From Luteibacter jiangsuensis (lineage in GTDB: Bacteria; Pseudomonadota; Gammaproteobacteria; Xanthomonadales; Rhodanobacteraceae), in NCBI RefSeq assembly GCF_030812295.1, contig NZ_JAUSSK010000005.1:310001-374000 (forward strand): a stretch of 64,000 nt of DNA, given 5' to 3'. The translations under genes were made by a program, and so were the position numbers. The notes beneath the pieces are model-generated. The model had not been told where the DNA came from. It was given only the letters and a program-made list of their open reading frames with translations, and did no database searches. Shown here one piece after another: positions 9,176 through 19,359 of this stretch. Every line of letters begins with the position of its first letter. Position 1 is the first letter of the stretch.

Positions 9176-9615
9176 CCGGCCCGCTCGGCCCCGACTTCGA
9201 TGCCGCGCTCGTCGCGGTCATGGGCGACCTCGCCCGCGAGGTCGACGCCCTGCATGCCAGCCTGGTCGAAGAGCGCATGGCCCTTGGTCAGGCAGATCCG
9301 CAGGCGCTGGAAGCCGCCGGCCGGGCGAAAGGCAAACTGCTCGACCGGATCGAGAAACTCGACGTGGAGCGCCGCCAGCTGGGCGACGCGGCCGGCATCG
9401 ACAGCCTTCTCGACCCGCGTTGGCTCCATACCCTCGAACGGCTGGCCGAATGCAGACAGCTCAATGAAGTGAATGGCCGCGTCGTCGCCCAGCGAATGGG
9501 CCACGTCCGCCAGGCTCTCGCGCTGATCTCCGGCGAATCGCCAGGCGGCTCGACCTACGGCCGCAACGGTGTGGCGAAAGTGAATCTTCGTTCCGCGACC
9601 CTTGCACAGGTTTGA
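9172..9615 (+). CDS. flgN: FlgN, FlgK/FlgL export chaperone
   Basis: Cytoplasmic type III export chaperone for the hook-filament junction proteins. The 147 residues are predicted all-helical with heptad-like Leu spacing. The C-terminal segment (LNEVNGRVVAQRMGHVRQALALI) resembles FlgN family ends (NxxNGxLI). It overlaps flgM by 4 bp (ATGA), as in most gammaproteobacteria. Identification rests on length, helical composition and the flgM linkage; sequence conservation in this family is low. Confidence 0.88.
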   Translation: MTGPLGPDFDAALVAVMGDLAREVDALHASLVEERMALGQADPQALEAAGRAKGKLLDRIEKLDVERRQLGDAAGIDSLLDPRWLHTLERLAECRQLNEVNGRVVAQRMGHVRQALALISGESPGGSTYGRNGVAKVNLRSATLAQV

Positions 9616-9669
9616 CCGAAACGAAGCAGCGACACTCAAGGTCCACCCAGACGGCGCAAGAAGGAAGCA

Positions 9670-10950
9670 ATGGCAGCACATCCCCAGCCGGCAGCGGTGA
9701 ACGACGACGGTATCCTGCCCATCGTCCGCGTGCCCATCCTGGACAAGAAGCAGTCCCTGTTCGCTTATGAACTGCTCTTCCCCCGGCCGATCGGCAGCGA
9801 CATCGATGCCGCTTCGCTCGCCCATACGCAGGCGACGCTCAGCGCGATCGCCGACGGCAGCCTGAAGCGCCTCGTTCGCGACAACCGCGCGTTCCTGCAC
9901 ATGTCGCGCGACCTGCTGTTGCAGCACGCCGACATCCTGCGCCACAACGCGCGGCTCGGTGCCAGCATCAGTGCCGATGTCGGCACCGACGACCAGCTCC
10001 TGGTGAAACTCCGTGAACTGAAAGGCCATGGTTGCCTCTTCATGCTCGAGGATTTCAACCTGCCCGCCGACCCGGAACACCGGGCCGGTGTCGACGCGTT
10101 GCTGCGCATCGTGCAGTTCGCGAAGGTGGCGGTGGACCATCGTCACCCCGTGGCCGCCCGCGCGCACATGGACTACGTGCATGCGTTCGGCGTAAAGGTG
10201 ATCGTCACCGGCGTCGATACACACGAAACCTTCGTCGACTACGCCGACCAGGATGTCGACGGATTCCAGGGCAAGTACCTGCTCCGCCCGGAGCGCGTCG
10301 ACATGCCACGCCTGAGCCCGAGCAAGCTCGGCGTGCTGCGCCTCATGGGAGCGTTGCAGGACCCGGAGAACGGCCCGGTCGAACTCGGCAAGATCATCCG
10401 CGACGACGCCATCCTCAGCTACAAGCTGCTGGGCTGCGTGAACTCCGCGTATTTCGCCCTGCCCCGCCAACTGAAATCGGTGGAGCAGGCGGCGGTGTTC
10501 TTCGGCGTCAACCGCATGCGCAACTGGATCTTCACCATGGCCGTATCGGGCATGGACGAGCGTCCGCCGGAGTTGCTCCGCCTTGCCCTGATCCGTGCGC
10601 ACATGTGCGAGAAACTCGCGCGTGCCATCAAGCCCGAACTGCAGGAAATGGCCTTCACGGCCGGCTTGTTCTCGTTGCTGGACACACTTATGAACGTGTC
10701 CATGGCCTACGTGCTCGAACACCTGCCGCTGGCGATCGAGATCCGCGAGGCCCTGCTCGAGGGAACCGGCCCGTTCGCTCCGATCCTCGACCAGATCCGC
10801 CATTGGGAACAGGGCGAACTGGAAAGCGATACGGCGCTGCGCGAGCAACACGTGCACACGATGGCGGCGATGTACGTGGAGGCCGCGAACTGGGCCGACC
10901 ACGTCTACTCCTTCGCCGACGGCACGGCGGTGGTCGAAGCCGAGGCTTGA
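9670..10950 (+). CDS. EAL-HDOD domain signalling protein (YuxH/CdgJ-like)
   Basis: Regulatory protein of 426 residues with a good RBS (GAAGGA) 5-6 bp before ATG. Residues about 15-205 resemble a degenerate EAL fold: RVPILDKKQSLFAYELLFP replaces the EAL signature, and the metal-binding acidic motifs are not evident, so phosphodiesterase activity is unlikely. Residues about 210-400 form an HDOD domain (LGKIIRDDAILSYKLLGCVNSAYFALP, then VFFGVNRMRNWIFTMAVSGM). Homologues of this architecture affect motility. Its place after flgMN suggests a role in flagellar or chemotactic control, but the target is unknown. No sigma-28 promoter was found directly upstream. Confidence 0.85.
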   Translation: MAAHPQPAAVNDDGILPIVRVPILDKKQSLFAYELLFPRPIGSDIDAASLAHTQATLSAIADGSLKRLVRDNRAFLHMSRDLLLQHADILRHNARLGASISADVGTDDQLLVKLRELKGHGCLFMLEDFNLPADPEHRAGVDALLRIVQFAKVAVDHRHPVAARAHMDYVHAFGVKVIVTGVDTHETFVDYADQDVDGFQGKYLLRPERVDMPRLSPSKLGVLRLMGALQDPENGPVELGKIIRDDAILSYKLLGCVNSAYFALPRQLKSVEQAAVFFGVNRMRNWIFTMAVSGMDERPPELLRLALIRAHMCEKLARAIKPELQEMAFTAGLFSLLDTLMNVSMAYVLEHLPLAIEIREALLEGTGPFAPILDQIRHWEQGELESDTALREQHVHTMAAMYVEAANWADHVYSFADGTAVVEAEA

Positions 10951-10963
10951 AGCCCGGGAAGCG

Positions 10964-11362
10964 CTATACCAGCAGGTGGATGACCGCGTACTGCCACAGC
11001 AGCATCAGGGCCATGAGGGCGATCACCAGCAAGGTGATCGCCGCGCCCGTGGCGCGGCCGGCCGAATAACCCGGTGTACCGGACAACCCGATGGCGTGGG
11101 CGATCCGCGCCAGCAACAGGACGATGCCGAAGGCATGCAGTAACACCGGCAAGGTCTGGTTGAGTTCGAGCACCAGCAACAGGATCAACGCCAGCGGCAC
11201 GTATTCCGTGGCATTGCCATGGCTGCGCACGGCGCAGGCCACGGCACGATCGCCACCATCGCCGAGGCCGATGCGAGTGCGCCGGCGCAACCACATCACC
11301 CGCGCCGCCAGGCCAAGGATGAGCAGGGCAAGCAAGGCCGCATAAAGTCCCGTGATACGCAT
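10964..11362 (-). CDS. MAPEG-family membrane protein
   Basis: Small integral membrane protein of 132 residues with four hydrophobic segments. The MAPEG signature is visible as RSHGNATEYVPLALILLLVLEL and the ARIAHAIG segment. Bacterial members of this glutathione-S-transferase-related family have mostly unproven activities. It lies 18 bp downstream of the TMEM43-like gene on the same strand and converges on the EAL-HDOD gene. Confidence 0.87.
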   Translation of the reverse strand: MRITGLYAALLALLILGLAARVMWLRRRTRIGLGDGGDRAVACAVRSHGNATEYVPLALILLLVLELNQTLPVLLHAFGIVLLLARIAHAIGLSGTPGYSAGRATGAAITLLVIALMALMLLWQYAVIHLLV

Positions 11363-11380
11363 CGCCTGCTCTCCGTGGTT

Positions 11381-12436
11381 TCAGTGTGTTCCTGGCGCCG
11401 TCCGTTGCTGTACCCGCCAGATCGCAAGCCCCGCACCCAGCACGGCCACCAGCAACCATACGCTGGCCGCCATCGCGTCGCCAGCCAGCCACATGACGCC
11501 GGCGACGGCGGACACCACCACCGCACCGATGCCGATGGCGAACAGCACGTCGTTACGTAAACGGCTGGTGCAAGCAAGCAGCAGCGACCCGAGTATCGCC
11601 AGCACGAAAGCGCCCGCGCGCGCGGGCATGACGGCATCCGGCTGCTCGGGCAGGGCGGGCAGCACGTCGAGCAGGCTGCGCTCGCCCACTTGTACGTCGA
11701 AGCCATTGTCGCCATCGCGGCTGGCAGCCGGCACCAGCGCATCGTCGTCGATGCGTGCCAGCACGGTCATCGGTTGCAAAGGCACCGCTTCCCAGCTGAC
11801 CCGCAGGTCGCCGAGACGGGGGTTGGCCGGCTTGGCGCTCGTGACCAGCGCGTCGCCGGCACGCTGGAAGGTGGCGGCCAGGTTCGGCGGCAGTTTCTTC
11901 TCGTCCGGCGGAATGGTCACGCGTCCAGGGAATGCGCGCAGGATCGTCTCGGACAGCTTGAAGTTACCCAGCTTCACCTCGCCCGCTTCGAATTGCCTGC
12001 CCTGGATCGGAAAGGCACCCGGATTCACGTGACCCGCCGGCTTGGCGAAATTCGTGGCGTCGATCGGGCGGTCCACCCAGTCGAGTTCGTAGTGGGAGAC
12101 CCCGCCGACGGTGATCTCGCGCCACTGGAACATCTCCACGTGGCGGATGAGGATCGGCGACTCCGCACGGACATCGAATTCAGGATCGCGTGGCGCCTCG
12201 ACGATCAATGGCATGCCGCTGACCCGGGTGAGCGCACCGTATTGCCCGGCCGTGGGCCGTCCCTCGGCGCCGAGGTCGAGCACCGGCGAGCCGTGCCGGA
12301 CCAGCGCGGCGGTGTAGTCCATCACGCGGCGTTCGTTCCACGCGACGAGGCCCAGGCCAGCCAGCAGCAACACGGCACCGGCGAGCCGGGTTCCCAGGGC
12401 CATCCCCGTCTGGTTCATCCTGTAGTTCGATGACAT
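11381..12436 (-). CDS. TMEM43-family membrane protein
   Basis: Predicted membrane protein of 351 residues. I take the ATG at 12436; an upstream in-frame ATG at 12493 would overlap the preceding hydrolase gene. There is an N-terminal transmembrane segment (LAGAVLLLAGLGLVAW), a long extracytoplasmic domain, and C-terminal hydrophobic segments (about 255-275, 285-305, 310-330). This is the topology of the TMEM43/LUMA family. WNERR after the first helix is typical. Function in bacteria is unknown. It is probably transcribed with the MAPEG gene. Confidence 0.8.
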   Translation of the reverse strand: MSSNYRMNQTGMALGTRLAGAVLLLAGLGLVAWNERRVMDYTAALVRHGSPVLDLGAEGRPTAGQYGALTRVSGMPLIVEAPRDPEFDVRAESPILIRHVEMFQWREITVGGVSHYELDWVDRPIDATNFAKPAGHVNPGAFPIQGRQFEAGEVKLGNFKLSETILRAFPGRVTIPPDEKKLPPNLAATFQRAGDALVTSAKPANPRLGDLRVSWEAVPLQPMTVLARIDDDALVPAASRDGDNGFDVQVGERSLLDVLPALPEQPDAVMPARAGAFVLAILGSLLLACTSRLRNDVLFAIGIGAVVVSAVAGVMWLAGDAMAASVWLLVAVLGAGLAIWRVQQRTAPGTH

Positions 12437-12458
12437 CCTGCCCCCGTCCCCTGCACGC

Positions 12459-13310
12459 CTAGACATCGAGCCCAGCCAGTCGCCCAAGCGCATCGGCCGC
12501 CCTGTAGCGGCCCTTGTCGTCTTTCTCGACCGTCGCCAGCGCGCAGTCGTGATCGTGCGTGAAGAACAGCTTCACGCCACGCGCGATCTTATCGTCGAGG
12601 AAGGTCTTTTTCTCGTCGATGAGCTTCTCCGGCCAACGGTCGTAACCCATCGTCACCGGCAGGTGCACCCAGGCACGTCCGGGAATGAGGTCGGCGCAGA
12701 ACACCACGCCACCGACTTCGGCGAGCATCAGGCCCGGCGTGTGTCCTTCGGAGAATTCGAAGCGCACCGACTCGCCCAGCGAAGATGGCATGCCCTCATG
12801 CACAAGCTCCAGCCGACCGCTCTCTTGCAGCAGCCGGACGATGTCCGGCACGAAGGAGGCGCGATCGCGCGGGTGCGGGTCCCGGGCGCGTTCCCAATGG
12901 GCCGCCCCCACGAGGAAGCACGCGTTGGGGAACAGCAGCCGTGCCGGCTCGCCTTCCACCCAGGGGGCCAGCAAGCCGCCGGCATGGTCGAAATGCAGGT
13001 GCGAAAGCACCACCGCATCGATGTCTTCATGGCCCAGGCCCGCCTCGGCGAGCGAATCGAGCAGCACGTGCCGCTCCTCCACCACGCCATAGCGTTCGCG
13101 CATCGCGGGCTCGAAGAACGCGCCAATGCCCGTTTCGAAGAGCACGTTGCGGCCATCCAGCCCGGTGACGAGCAGGCAACGGCAGGCCAGCGGGATCCTG
13201 TTCTCTTCGTCAGGCTCGATCCAGCGTGCCCACAGGGCGCGCGGTGCGTTGCCGAACATGGCGCCGCCGTCGAGCTTTTGCGAATTGCCGATCAATGACC
13301 AGAGCTTCAT
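12459..13310 (-). CDS. MBL-fold metallo-hydrolase
   Basis: Metallo-beta-lactamase-fold hydrolase of 283 residues. The ATG at 13310 overlaps the ggt stop by 4 bp. It has the zinc motif [10 protein letters not shown] (HxHxDH) at about residues 108-117, then a His in the EGHTPG segment, an Asp in FCADLIPG and HDHD near the C-terminus. These would supply two metal sites. No signal peptide, so cytoplasmic. The family includes lactonases, phosphotriesterase-like and glyoxalase-like enzymes; the substrate cannot be assigned. Confidence 0.88.
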   Translation of the reverse strand: MKLWSLIGNSQKLDGGAMFGNAPRALWARWIEPDEENRIPLACRCLLVTGLDGRNVLFETGIGAFFEPAMRERYGVVEERHVLLDSLAEAGLGHEDIDAVVLSHLHFDHAGGLLAPWVEGEPARLLFPNACFLVGAAHWERARDPHPRDRASFVPDIVRLLQESGRLELVHEGMPSSLGESVRFEFSEGHTPGLMLAEVGGVVFCADLIPGRAWVHLPVTMGYDRWPEKLIDEKKTFLDDKIARGVKLFFTHDHDCALATVEKDDKGRYRAADALGRLAGLDV

Positions 13311-15022
13311 GGGACGGACTTCACTGTGCCCACCTTGCCCAGGCCCGACGGACGGCGCGGATCGGTGGCGGCATCCAGCGCGTTGGTCCGATGGTCCCAG
13401 GTGACCACGTTCATGAAACCCCACGGTGACCGGTTCTTCAAAACATGACCCATGTCCGTGAGCGTCTTGGCCGTGGCCTCGTCGAACGCACCCGCTTCCA
13501 CGTCCACGCGATCGGGCAGGTACTGGTGGTGATAGCGCTTCTGCGCCGTGATCTGGGAGGCGCTCTTGCCGTCGATGAAGGCGAGGATGCCCTCGAGCAC
13601 CTGCGTGATGATGGTCGAACCACCCGGTGAACCGATCACCGCGGTGCGGTCGGCACCAAAGACGAAGCTCGGCGACATCGAGGAAAGCATGCGCTTGCCT
13701 GGCTCGGGAGCGTTGGCAAGGGCACCGCGCAGACCGAAGGCGTTGGGCTGACCCGGCACCAGGGCGAAGTCGTCCATCTCGTCGTTGAGCACCACGCCCG
13801 TGCCCTTGGCGACAAAGCCCGAGCCGAATTCCAGGTTCACCGTGAGCGTGGACGCCACCATGTTGCCGTCGGCGTCGATCACGGAAAAATGCGTGGTGTG
13901 CATGCCCGGATCGGCCGACATGGCCGTGGGCAACAGATCGGAAGGCGTCGCCTTGTCCGGCGAGATGGTCGCGCGCAAGCCGTCCGCATAGTACTTCGAC
14001 AACAGCATGTCGAGCGGCATCTTCACGAAGTCCGGATCGCCCAGGTATTCGTTGTGATCGCGAAAGGCACGACGCATCGCCTCGATCGTCAGGTGCGTGG
14101 AATGGGCGAGGTCGAGCTTGGTGAGATCGAAGCCGGAGAGGATGTTGAGCACCTCGGCGATCGCCACGCCGCCCGACGACGGCGGTGGCGCGGTGACGAT
14201 GCGGTAGCCCTTGTAGTCGACGGTCAGGGGCTCGCGCTCCTTCACGCGGTACGCTTCCAGATCGGCGGCCGTCCAGTTGCCACCGGCAACGCGCGAGGCG
14301 GAGACCAGCAGCGTCGCCGTCTCGCCCTTGTAGAAGCCGTCGGCGCCCTTGACGGCAAGGCGTTCCAGCGTCGTCGCGAGGTCGGGCTGGCGCAACGTCC
14401 AGCCCTGCGCGGGCACTCTGCCGTCAGGCAGGTAGATCGCGGCCGATGCGGGATAGCGCGCGAGGACATCCTTGCGATCCTCGATGGTGCCGATGAAACG
14501 CGCGTCGGGCTGGAAGCCCTCTTTCGCGATCCGTATCGCCGGGGCCAGCGACGCGGACAAAGGCAGCTTGCCGTAATGCTCGGCCATCCAGGCCAGGCCC
14601 GCGGGCTCGCCCGGAATGCCAGCCGACAGCGGGCCGTTGGTCGACACATCGCGGTTCGGTTTGCCGTCCTTGCCGACGTAGACCTTCATGTCCACGGCCT
14701 TCGGCGCCGTTTCGCGCGCGTCGATGAAAACGTTGCGTCCATCGGACGCCTTGTGCAGCAGGGCCATGAAGCCACCGCCGATGCCGGAACTCTGCTGCTC
14801 CACCACGGCCAGCGTGGAGGACACCGCGACGGCCGCGTCGAACGCGTTGCCGCCCTTGGCGAGTACTTCGAATCCGGCATTCGTGGCCAGGAAGTTGGCG
14901 CTGGCGATCGCGGCCTGACCGGGACCCCGCGAAGCGGGAACATCCTTGGCGGTGGCCTGACCGGCACCGACGACGAGGAACAGGCTCGTGGCGAGCACGC
15001 GCCACGACGGGGCATGGATCAT
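13307..15022 (-). CDS. ggt: Gamma-glutamyltransferase
   Basis: Periplasmic Ntn-hydrolase that cleaves gamma-glutamyl bonds such as those of glutathione. It has 571 residues with a Sec signal ([20 protein letters not shown], cleavage near QATA). The autoprocessing/catalytic Thr is in [17 protein letters not shown] (about residue 376), at the boundary of the large and small subunits. The oxyanion/gamma-glutamyl pocket signature LSSMSPSF and [12 protein letters not shown] are present. Length is normal. It is translationally coupled to the MBL hydrolase downstream. Confidence 0.97.
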   Translation of the reverse strand: MIHAPSWRVLATSLFLVVGAGQATAKDVPASRGPGQAAIASANFLATNAGFEVLAKGGNAFDAAVAVSSTLAVVEQQSSGIGGGFMALLHKASDGRNVFIDARETAPKAVDMKVYVGKDGKPNRDVSTNGPLSAGIPGEPAGLAWMAEHYGKLPLSASLAPAIRIAKEGFQPDARFIGTIEDRKDVLARYPASAAIYLPDGRVPAQGWTLRQPDLATTLERLAVKGADGFYKGETATLLVSASRVAGGNWTAADLEAYRVKEREPLTVDYKGYRIVTAPPPSSGGVAIAEVLNILSGFDLTKLDLAHSTHLTIEAMRRAFRDHNEYLGDPDFVKMPLDMLLSKYYADGLRATISPDKATPSDLLPTAMSADPGMHTTHFSVIDADGNMVASTLTVNLEFGSGFVAKGTGVVLNDEMDDFALVPGQPNAFGLRGALANAPEPGKRMLSSMSPSFVFGADRTAVIGSPGGSTIITQVLEGILAFIDGKSASQITAQKRYHHQYLPDRVDVEAGAFDEATAKTLTDMGHVLKNRSPWGFMNVVTWDHRTNALDAATDPRRPSGLGKVGTVKSVP

Positions 15023-15086
15023 GTGGAATTCTCTCCGGAAGGGATATCGCTTTCCCTGAGATTAACCCATGACGCCTGTGGAGCGT

Positions 15087-15353
<267 letters not shown>

Positions 15354-15386
15354 TTACCCTACCTTCGCCTGGCAAACCGCCCTTGT

Positions 15387-15415
15387 AAAAAGGGCGCCGG
15401 TAAGCGGCGCCCTTT
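15387..15415 (-). terminator. Intrinsic terminator of the lipoprotein gene
   Basis: On the minus strand GGGCGCCG, loop CTTAC, CGGCGCCC, then a T run. It lies 25 bp after the stop of the lipoprotein gene at 15440 and 43 bp upstream of the ferredoxin start. The same hairpin also has short A/T flanks on the other side. Confidence 0.88.
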
Positions 15416-15439
15416 GTTCACACCGGAAAACCGGCTCGA

Positions 15440-15943
15440 TTACATCGCGACGAAGCGGAACGTCGCGCCGCTCGGGCCCACGGCGTCGGCGACACGCTGC
15501 TGGTCGGCCTGGTCGCCGATGAACAGCACGATCACGTTCTTGAACGAGCCCGGGTTCGCGCCCTTGAAGGCCTCGACCATCAGGTCGGCCGTCTTGGCCG
15601 ACTCCGGGCCACCGAAGACGAGCATGTTGCCCGGGGTGACGCCGCGGGCGACGGTGCCCTGCACGTTTTCGAGCTGGCGGGCACGGCCATCCTGGCCGGC
15701 TTGGTCGTCGCCGGCCGGTACGAAGTACGGGAACGGACGGTCAGCCGTCATGCCCTGCATGTTCTTCCGCACGATCTGGCCGAAATACTGGCTCCAAGCC
15801 TTGGTATCGGTCGCATTGGTCGGCTTCGCGACAGCGGCTTCCTGCTGCGTGGCAGTCTGGTCGGTATCTTCGGACTTGTTGCAGGCCGAGAGGGCCAGGG
15901 CGGCGGTCAGGGCCACGGACGCGGCGAGGACGAACTTACGCAT
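15440..15943 (-). CDS. Putative lipoprotein, function unknown
   Basis: Secreted lipoprotein of 167 residues; start chosen at ATG 15943 so that the signal MRKFVLAASVALTAALALSAC ends at the lipobox LSAC (Cys21). The mature part begins with a low-complexity acidic/Gln linker. A compact domain follows with the segments NMLVFGGPESAKTADLMVEAF and FKNVIVLFIGDQADQQRV. I do not recognise a named family. It lies 17 bp from coaD on the same strand and is followed by a strong terminator. Confidence 0.8.
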   Translation of the reverse strand: MRKFVLAASVALTAALALSACNKSEDTDQTATQQEAAVAKPTNATDTKAWSQYFGQIVRKNMQGMTADRPFPYFVPAGDDQAGQDGRARQLENVQGTVARGVTPGNMLVFGGPESAKTADLMVEAFKGANPGSFKNVIVLFIGDQADQQRVADAVGPSGATFRFVAM

Positions 15944-15960
15944 GATGATCACCTTTGGTT

Positions 15961-16491
<531 letters not shown>

Positions 16492-17061
16492 CTAGCTTAA
16501 CGGATCGGCAGGTGTGCGGCGATAGAGGGCGTAGGCCACCTCCCCGGCCTGCCCCTGGCGGTGCGGCAGCCAGTTGTCCGGCAAGGCGAAGACGGCGCCA
16601 CGGGGCGACTCCACGTAGATCCACGCGTGCGCCGCCAGCCAACCGCCCAATTCCAGTGCCCGTGCGGTATCCGCCCACGCGTCCAATGCGAATGGCGGAT
16701 CGAGCAGGACGAGGTCGAACGGTCGTGCCGGCCCGCGCAGCCACCGGCTGGCATCGTCACCCACCACCTCCCCGGATACCTTGAAGCGCGCCAGGTTCGC
16801 CTTCAAGGCGGTCGCCAGCCGCGGCTCGCGCTCCACGAAGGTGACCGCCGCGGCACCCCGCGACAGCGCCTCGATGCCCAGCGCGCCCGTGCCCGCGTAG
16901 AGATCGAGGCAGCGCGTCCCACCCACCACGGGTTGGAGCCAGTTGAACAAGGTCTCGCGGACGCGCTCCGACGTGGGCCTCAGGCCTGGCAGGTCGGGCA
17001 CTTCGATCCGTGAATTGCGCAGGGTTCCGCCGATGACGCGGATGCGGCCGGGAGCGCTCAT
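16492..17061 (-). CDS. rsmD: 16S rRNA (guanine966-N2)-methyltransferase RsmD
   Basis: SAM-dependent methylation of G966 in 16S rRNA. It has 189 residues. The SAM-binding motif I is in CLDLYAGTGALGIEALSRG (about 50-68), and the catalytic DPPF motif (an N/DPPY variant) is in DLVLLDPPFALDAW at about 122. RVIGGTLRNSRIEVPD at the N-terminus is typical. It is divergent from ftsY, the usual context, and upstream of coaD. Confidence 0.96.
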   Translation of the reverse strand: MSAPGRIRVIGGTLRNSRIEVPDLPGLRPTSERVRETLFNWLQPVVGGTRCLDLYAGTGALGIEALSRGAAAVTFVEREPRLATALKANLARFKVSGEVVGDDASRWLRGPARPFDLVLLDPPFALDAWADTARALELGGWLAAHAWIYVESPRGAVFALPDNWLPHRQGQAGEVAYALYRRTPADPLS

Positions 17062-17125
17062 CGCTCAGCGGCCAGTGAGGGCGGGGGTGATAGCATTCGC
17101 CTATTGTCTTTGAATCCTTCGCGCA

Positions 17126-18277
17126 ATGCTCAAGTTCTGGAAGAAGAAGCCCGCCGAACCCGCGACCGCCGAGTCTCCGGCCGCGGACGAGCACGTCGAC
17201 CGGACCGCCGACCCCGCGTCGGCCGAGGTCGGCTCGGCCATCGCCGAGACGCTGGCCGAGACGGCCGCGCCGGAACCCCAGGCTCCCGACCTCGAACCGG
17301 AGGCGGAAGAAACCGCCATCGTCGAGGCCGCGCGCGAAGCCGAACAGCACGAGTCCCAGCCGGCCCGGCGCAGTTGGCGCGAGCGCCTCTCCGGAAGCGG
17401 CTTCGCCAAAAGCCTCACCTCGCTCTTCGTGCGTCATCCCAAGCTCGACGACGACCTGCTCGACGAGCTGGAAACCTCGCTGATCACGGCGGACGTCGGC
17501 GTCGAAGCCAGCACGAACCTGGTGGAGGACCTGCGCAAGCGCATGCACAAGCGCGAGTTCGCCGATGCGGGCGAACTGCTCAAGGCGCTGCGCAATGAAC
17601 TGGTCTCCCTGCTGAAGCCCGTCGAGAAGCCACTCGACGTCTCCACGGCCTCGCCGTTCGTGATCCTCACTGTCGGCATCAATGGCGTGGGCAAGACCAC
17701 CACCATCGGCAAGCTGGCGCGACGCTACACCGACGAAGGCCGCGGCGTGATGCTCGCCGCCGGCGACACCTTCCGTGCCGCCGCGGTCGAGCAACTGAAG
17801 ACCTGGGGCGAGCGCAACAAGGTGCCCGTGGTCTCACAAGGCCAGGACGCCGATTCGGCCAGCGTGATCTTCGATGCCCTGCAAGCCGCACGGTCGCGCG
17901 GAACGCAGGTGTTGATCGCGGACACCGCCGGCCGCCTGCACACCCAGGGTGGGCTGATGGACGAACTGGGCAAGATCGCCCGCGTCATGAAGAAGCTGGA
18001 CACGGCGGCACCACACGAAGTGTTGATGGTGATCGACGGCACCACCGGACAAAACGCCATCAGCCAGTTGCGCCAGTTCCGCGACACCGCCGGCGTCACC
18101 GGCCTTGTCGTGACCAAGCTCGACGGCACGGCCAAGGGCGGCGTGATGTTCGCGCTCGCCCGTGAATTCGGCCTTCCGATCCGCTACGTGGGCCTGGGCG
18201 AAACGGCCACCGACCTGCGCGTATTCGACGCGGAGGCTTTCGTGGATGGCCTGCTCCCGGCGAGCCTCGGCGGCTGA
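17126..18277 (+). CDS. ftsY: FtsY, signal recognition particle receptor
   Basis: GTPase that docks the SRP-ribosome complex at the inner membrane. It has 383 residues: an acidic Ala/Glu-rich A domain (about 5-85), then a helical N domain, then the G domain. The P-loop is in GINGVGKTTTIGKLARRY (about 188-205). DTFRAAAVEQLKTW, DTAGRLHTQGGLMDEL, the TKLDGTAKGG G4 motif and the closing GETATDLRVFDAEAFVDGLL are all present. The A domain is moderately long but normal. Confidence 0.97.
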   Translation: MLKFWKKKPAEPATAESPAADEHVDRTADPASAEVGSAIAETLAETAAPEPQAPDLEPEAEETAIVEAAREAEQHESQPARRSWRERLSGSGFAKSLTSLFVRHPKLDDDLLDELETSLITADVGVEASTNLVEDLRKRMHKREFADAGELLKALRNELVSLLKPVEKPLDVSTASPFVILTVGINGVGKTTTIGKLARRYTDEGRGVMLAAGDTFRAAAVEQLKTWGERNKVPVVSQGQDADSASVIFDALQAARSRGTQVLIADTAGRLHTQGGLMDELGKIARVMKKLDTAAPHEVLMVIDGTTGQNAISQLRQFRDTAGVTGLVVTKLDGTAKGGVMFALAREFGLPIRYVGLGETATDLRVFDAEAFVDGLLPASLGG

Positions 18278-18306
18278 GTGAAGGCGATGGCGCAGGGTAC
18301 GCGGCG

Positions 18307-19359
18307 ATGAACCGTCGACTGCGGATCGGGCTCTACGCGGCCGGCGGCATGATCGTCGTGTTCGTGCTGGCTGCCTTCATCGCCACGTACGTGGTACTCC
18401 AGCCCGAGCGTTTCACCGCCTTGCTGCAATCCCGCGCCCGCGCCGCCGGCCTCGACCTCGCGCTGGCCAGTCCCGCCAGCCCCACCCTCTGGCCAAAGCC
18501 GGCGCTGGAGCTGGAAGGACTCACGTTGCGCGCCGAAGGTGCCGGCACGCCGATGATCGTCGCTTCGCGCGGAAAGCTCGTGCTTCCCTGGCGCACCTTG
18601 ACCGGCGGCGGCACGCGGATATCCCGGCTGGAGATCGAAGGTGCGCGCATCGACCTGAACGCGGTATCCGCCTACCTCGATACCCTGCCCTCGCGCCCGT
18701 CCACGGCAGGAGCGATCCTGCCGACCATCGACGCGGGCTTCCGCGTCAGCCGCGGCACGCTCACCCGCGGCAACCAGCTCTTCCTCTCCAACGTGGACAT
18801 CGATGCCGGCCGGCTGGCGAATGGACGTCCATTCAACCTCTCGCTCGCCGCCAGCACGGCGGGCGATTCGCCGTACACGTTGGACCTGGAGACAACGCCG
18901 AGCCTGGCACATGGCGTGCTCACGCTCAACGACCTCGCGCTCGAGGTGACGAGCAAGCCCACCTTCTCGACCACGTTGCGCGGTGACGCCACATGGCGAG
19001 GCGGCGCGGACGTCGGCGCTTCGCTGGCTGGCAGCATGACGCGCACGTCGGGCACACCGTACGACATCGTGCTCGATGTCACGCCGGCCAACCAGCAGGA
19101 CCCTCTCTATATCGCGATCAAGCTCGACGGCGACAACGACCACGCCAACCTGCGCATTCCACCGATCGCGTTCGCCGAATGGTGGGGCCGGATCAACGCC
19201 GGTGGCTCGCCCACACTGCCGCCCTTGCTCGGGACCGTCGATGCGAAGGCCGTCGATGCCGGTCCGGTGCACGTGAAAGGACTGCGCATCCGCGCGACGC
19301 CCAGCGTCCCCGCCGCGGCAGCGTCGAGCGCGAACGCCCGGCCCAGCGTGTCTCCATGA
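18307..19359 (+). CDS. AsmA-like membrane-anchored protein
   Basis: Protein of 350 residues with one N-terminal transmembrane segment (LYAAGGMIVVFVLAAFIATYVV, about 9-30). A periplasmic beta-rich region follows, with AsmA-type features: ERFTALLQSRARAAGLDLALAS then LWPKPALELEGLTLR. AsmA-family proteins are linked to outer-membrane lipid transport and assembly; this short member's role is unknown. The stop overlaps the mutY start (ATGA), a pairing also known from xanthomonads. Confidence 0.75.
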   Translation: MNRRLRIGLYAAGGMIVVFVLAAFIATYVVLQPERFTALLQSRARAAGLDLALASPASPTLWPKPALELEGLTLRAEGAGTPMIVASRGKLVLPWRTLTGGGTRISRLEIEGARIDLNAVSAYLDTLPSRPSTAGAILPTIDAGFRVSRGTLTRGNQLFLSNVDIDAGRLANGRPFNLSLAASTAGDSPYTLDLETTPSLAHGVLTLNDLALEVTSKPTFSTTLRGDATWRGGADVGASLAGSMTRTSGTPYDIVLDVTPANQQDPLYIAIKLDGDNDHANLRIPPIAFAEWWGRINAGGSPTLPPLLGTVDAKAVDAGPVHVKGLRIRATPSVPAAAASSANARPSVSP

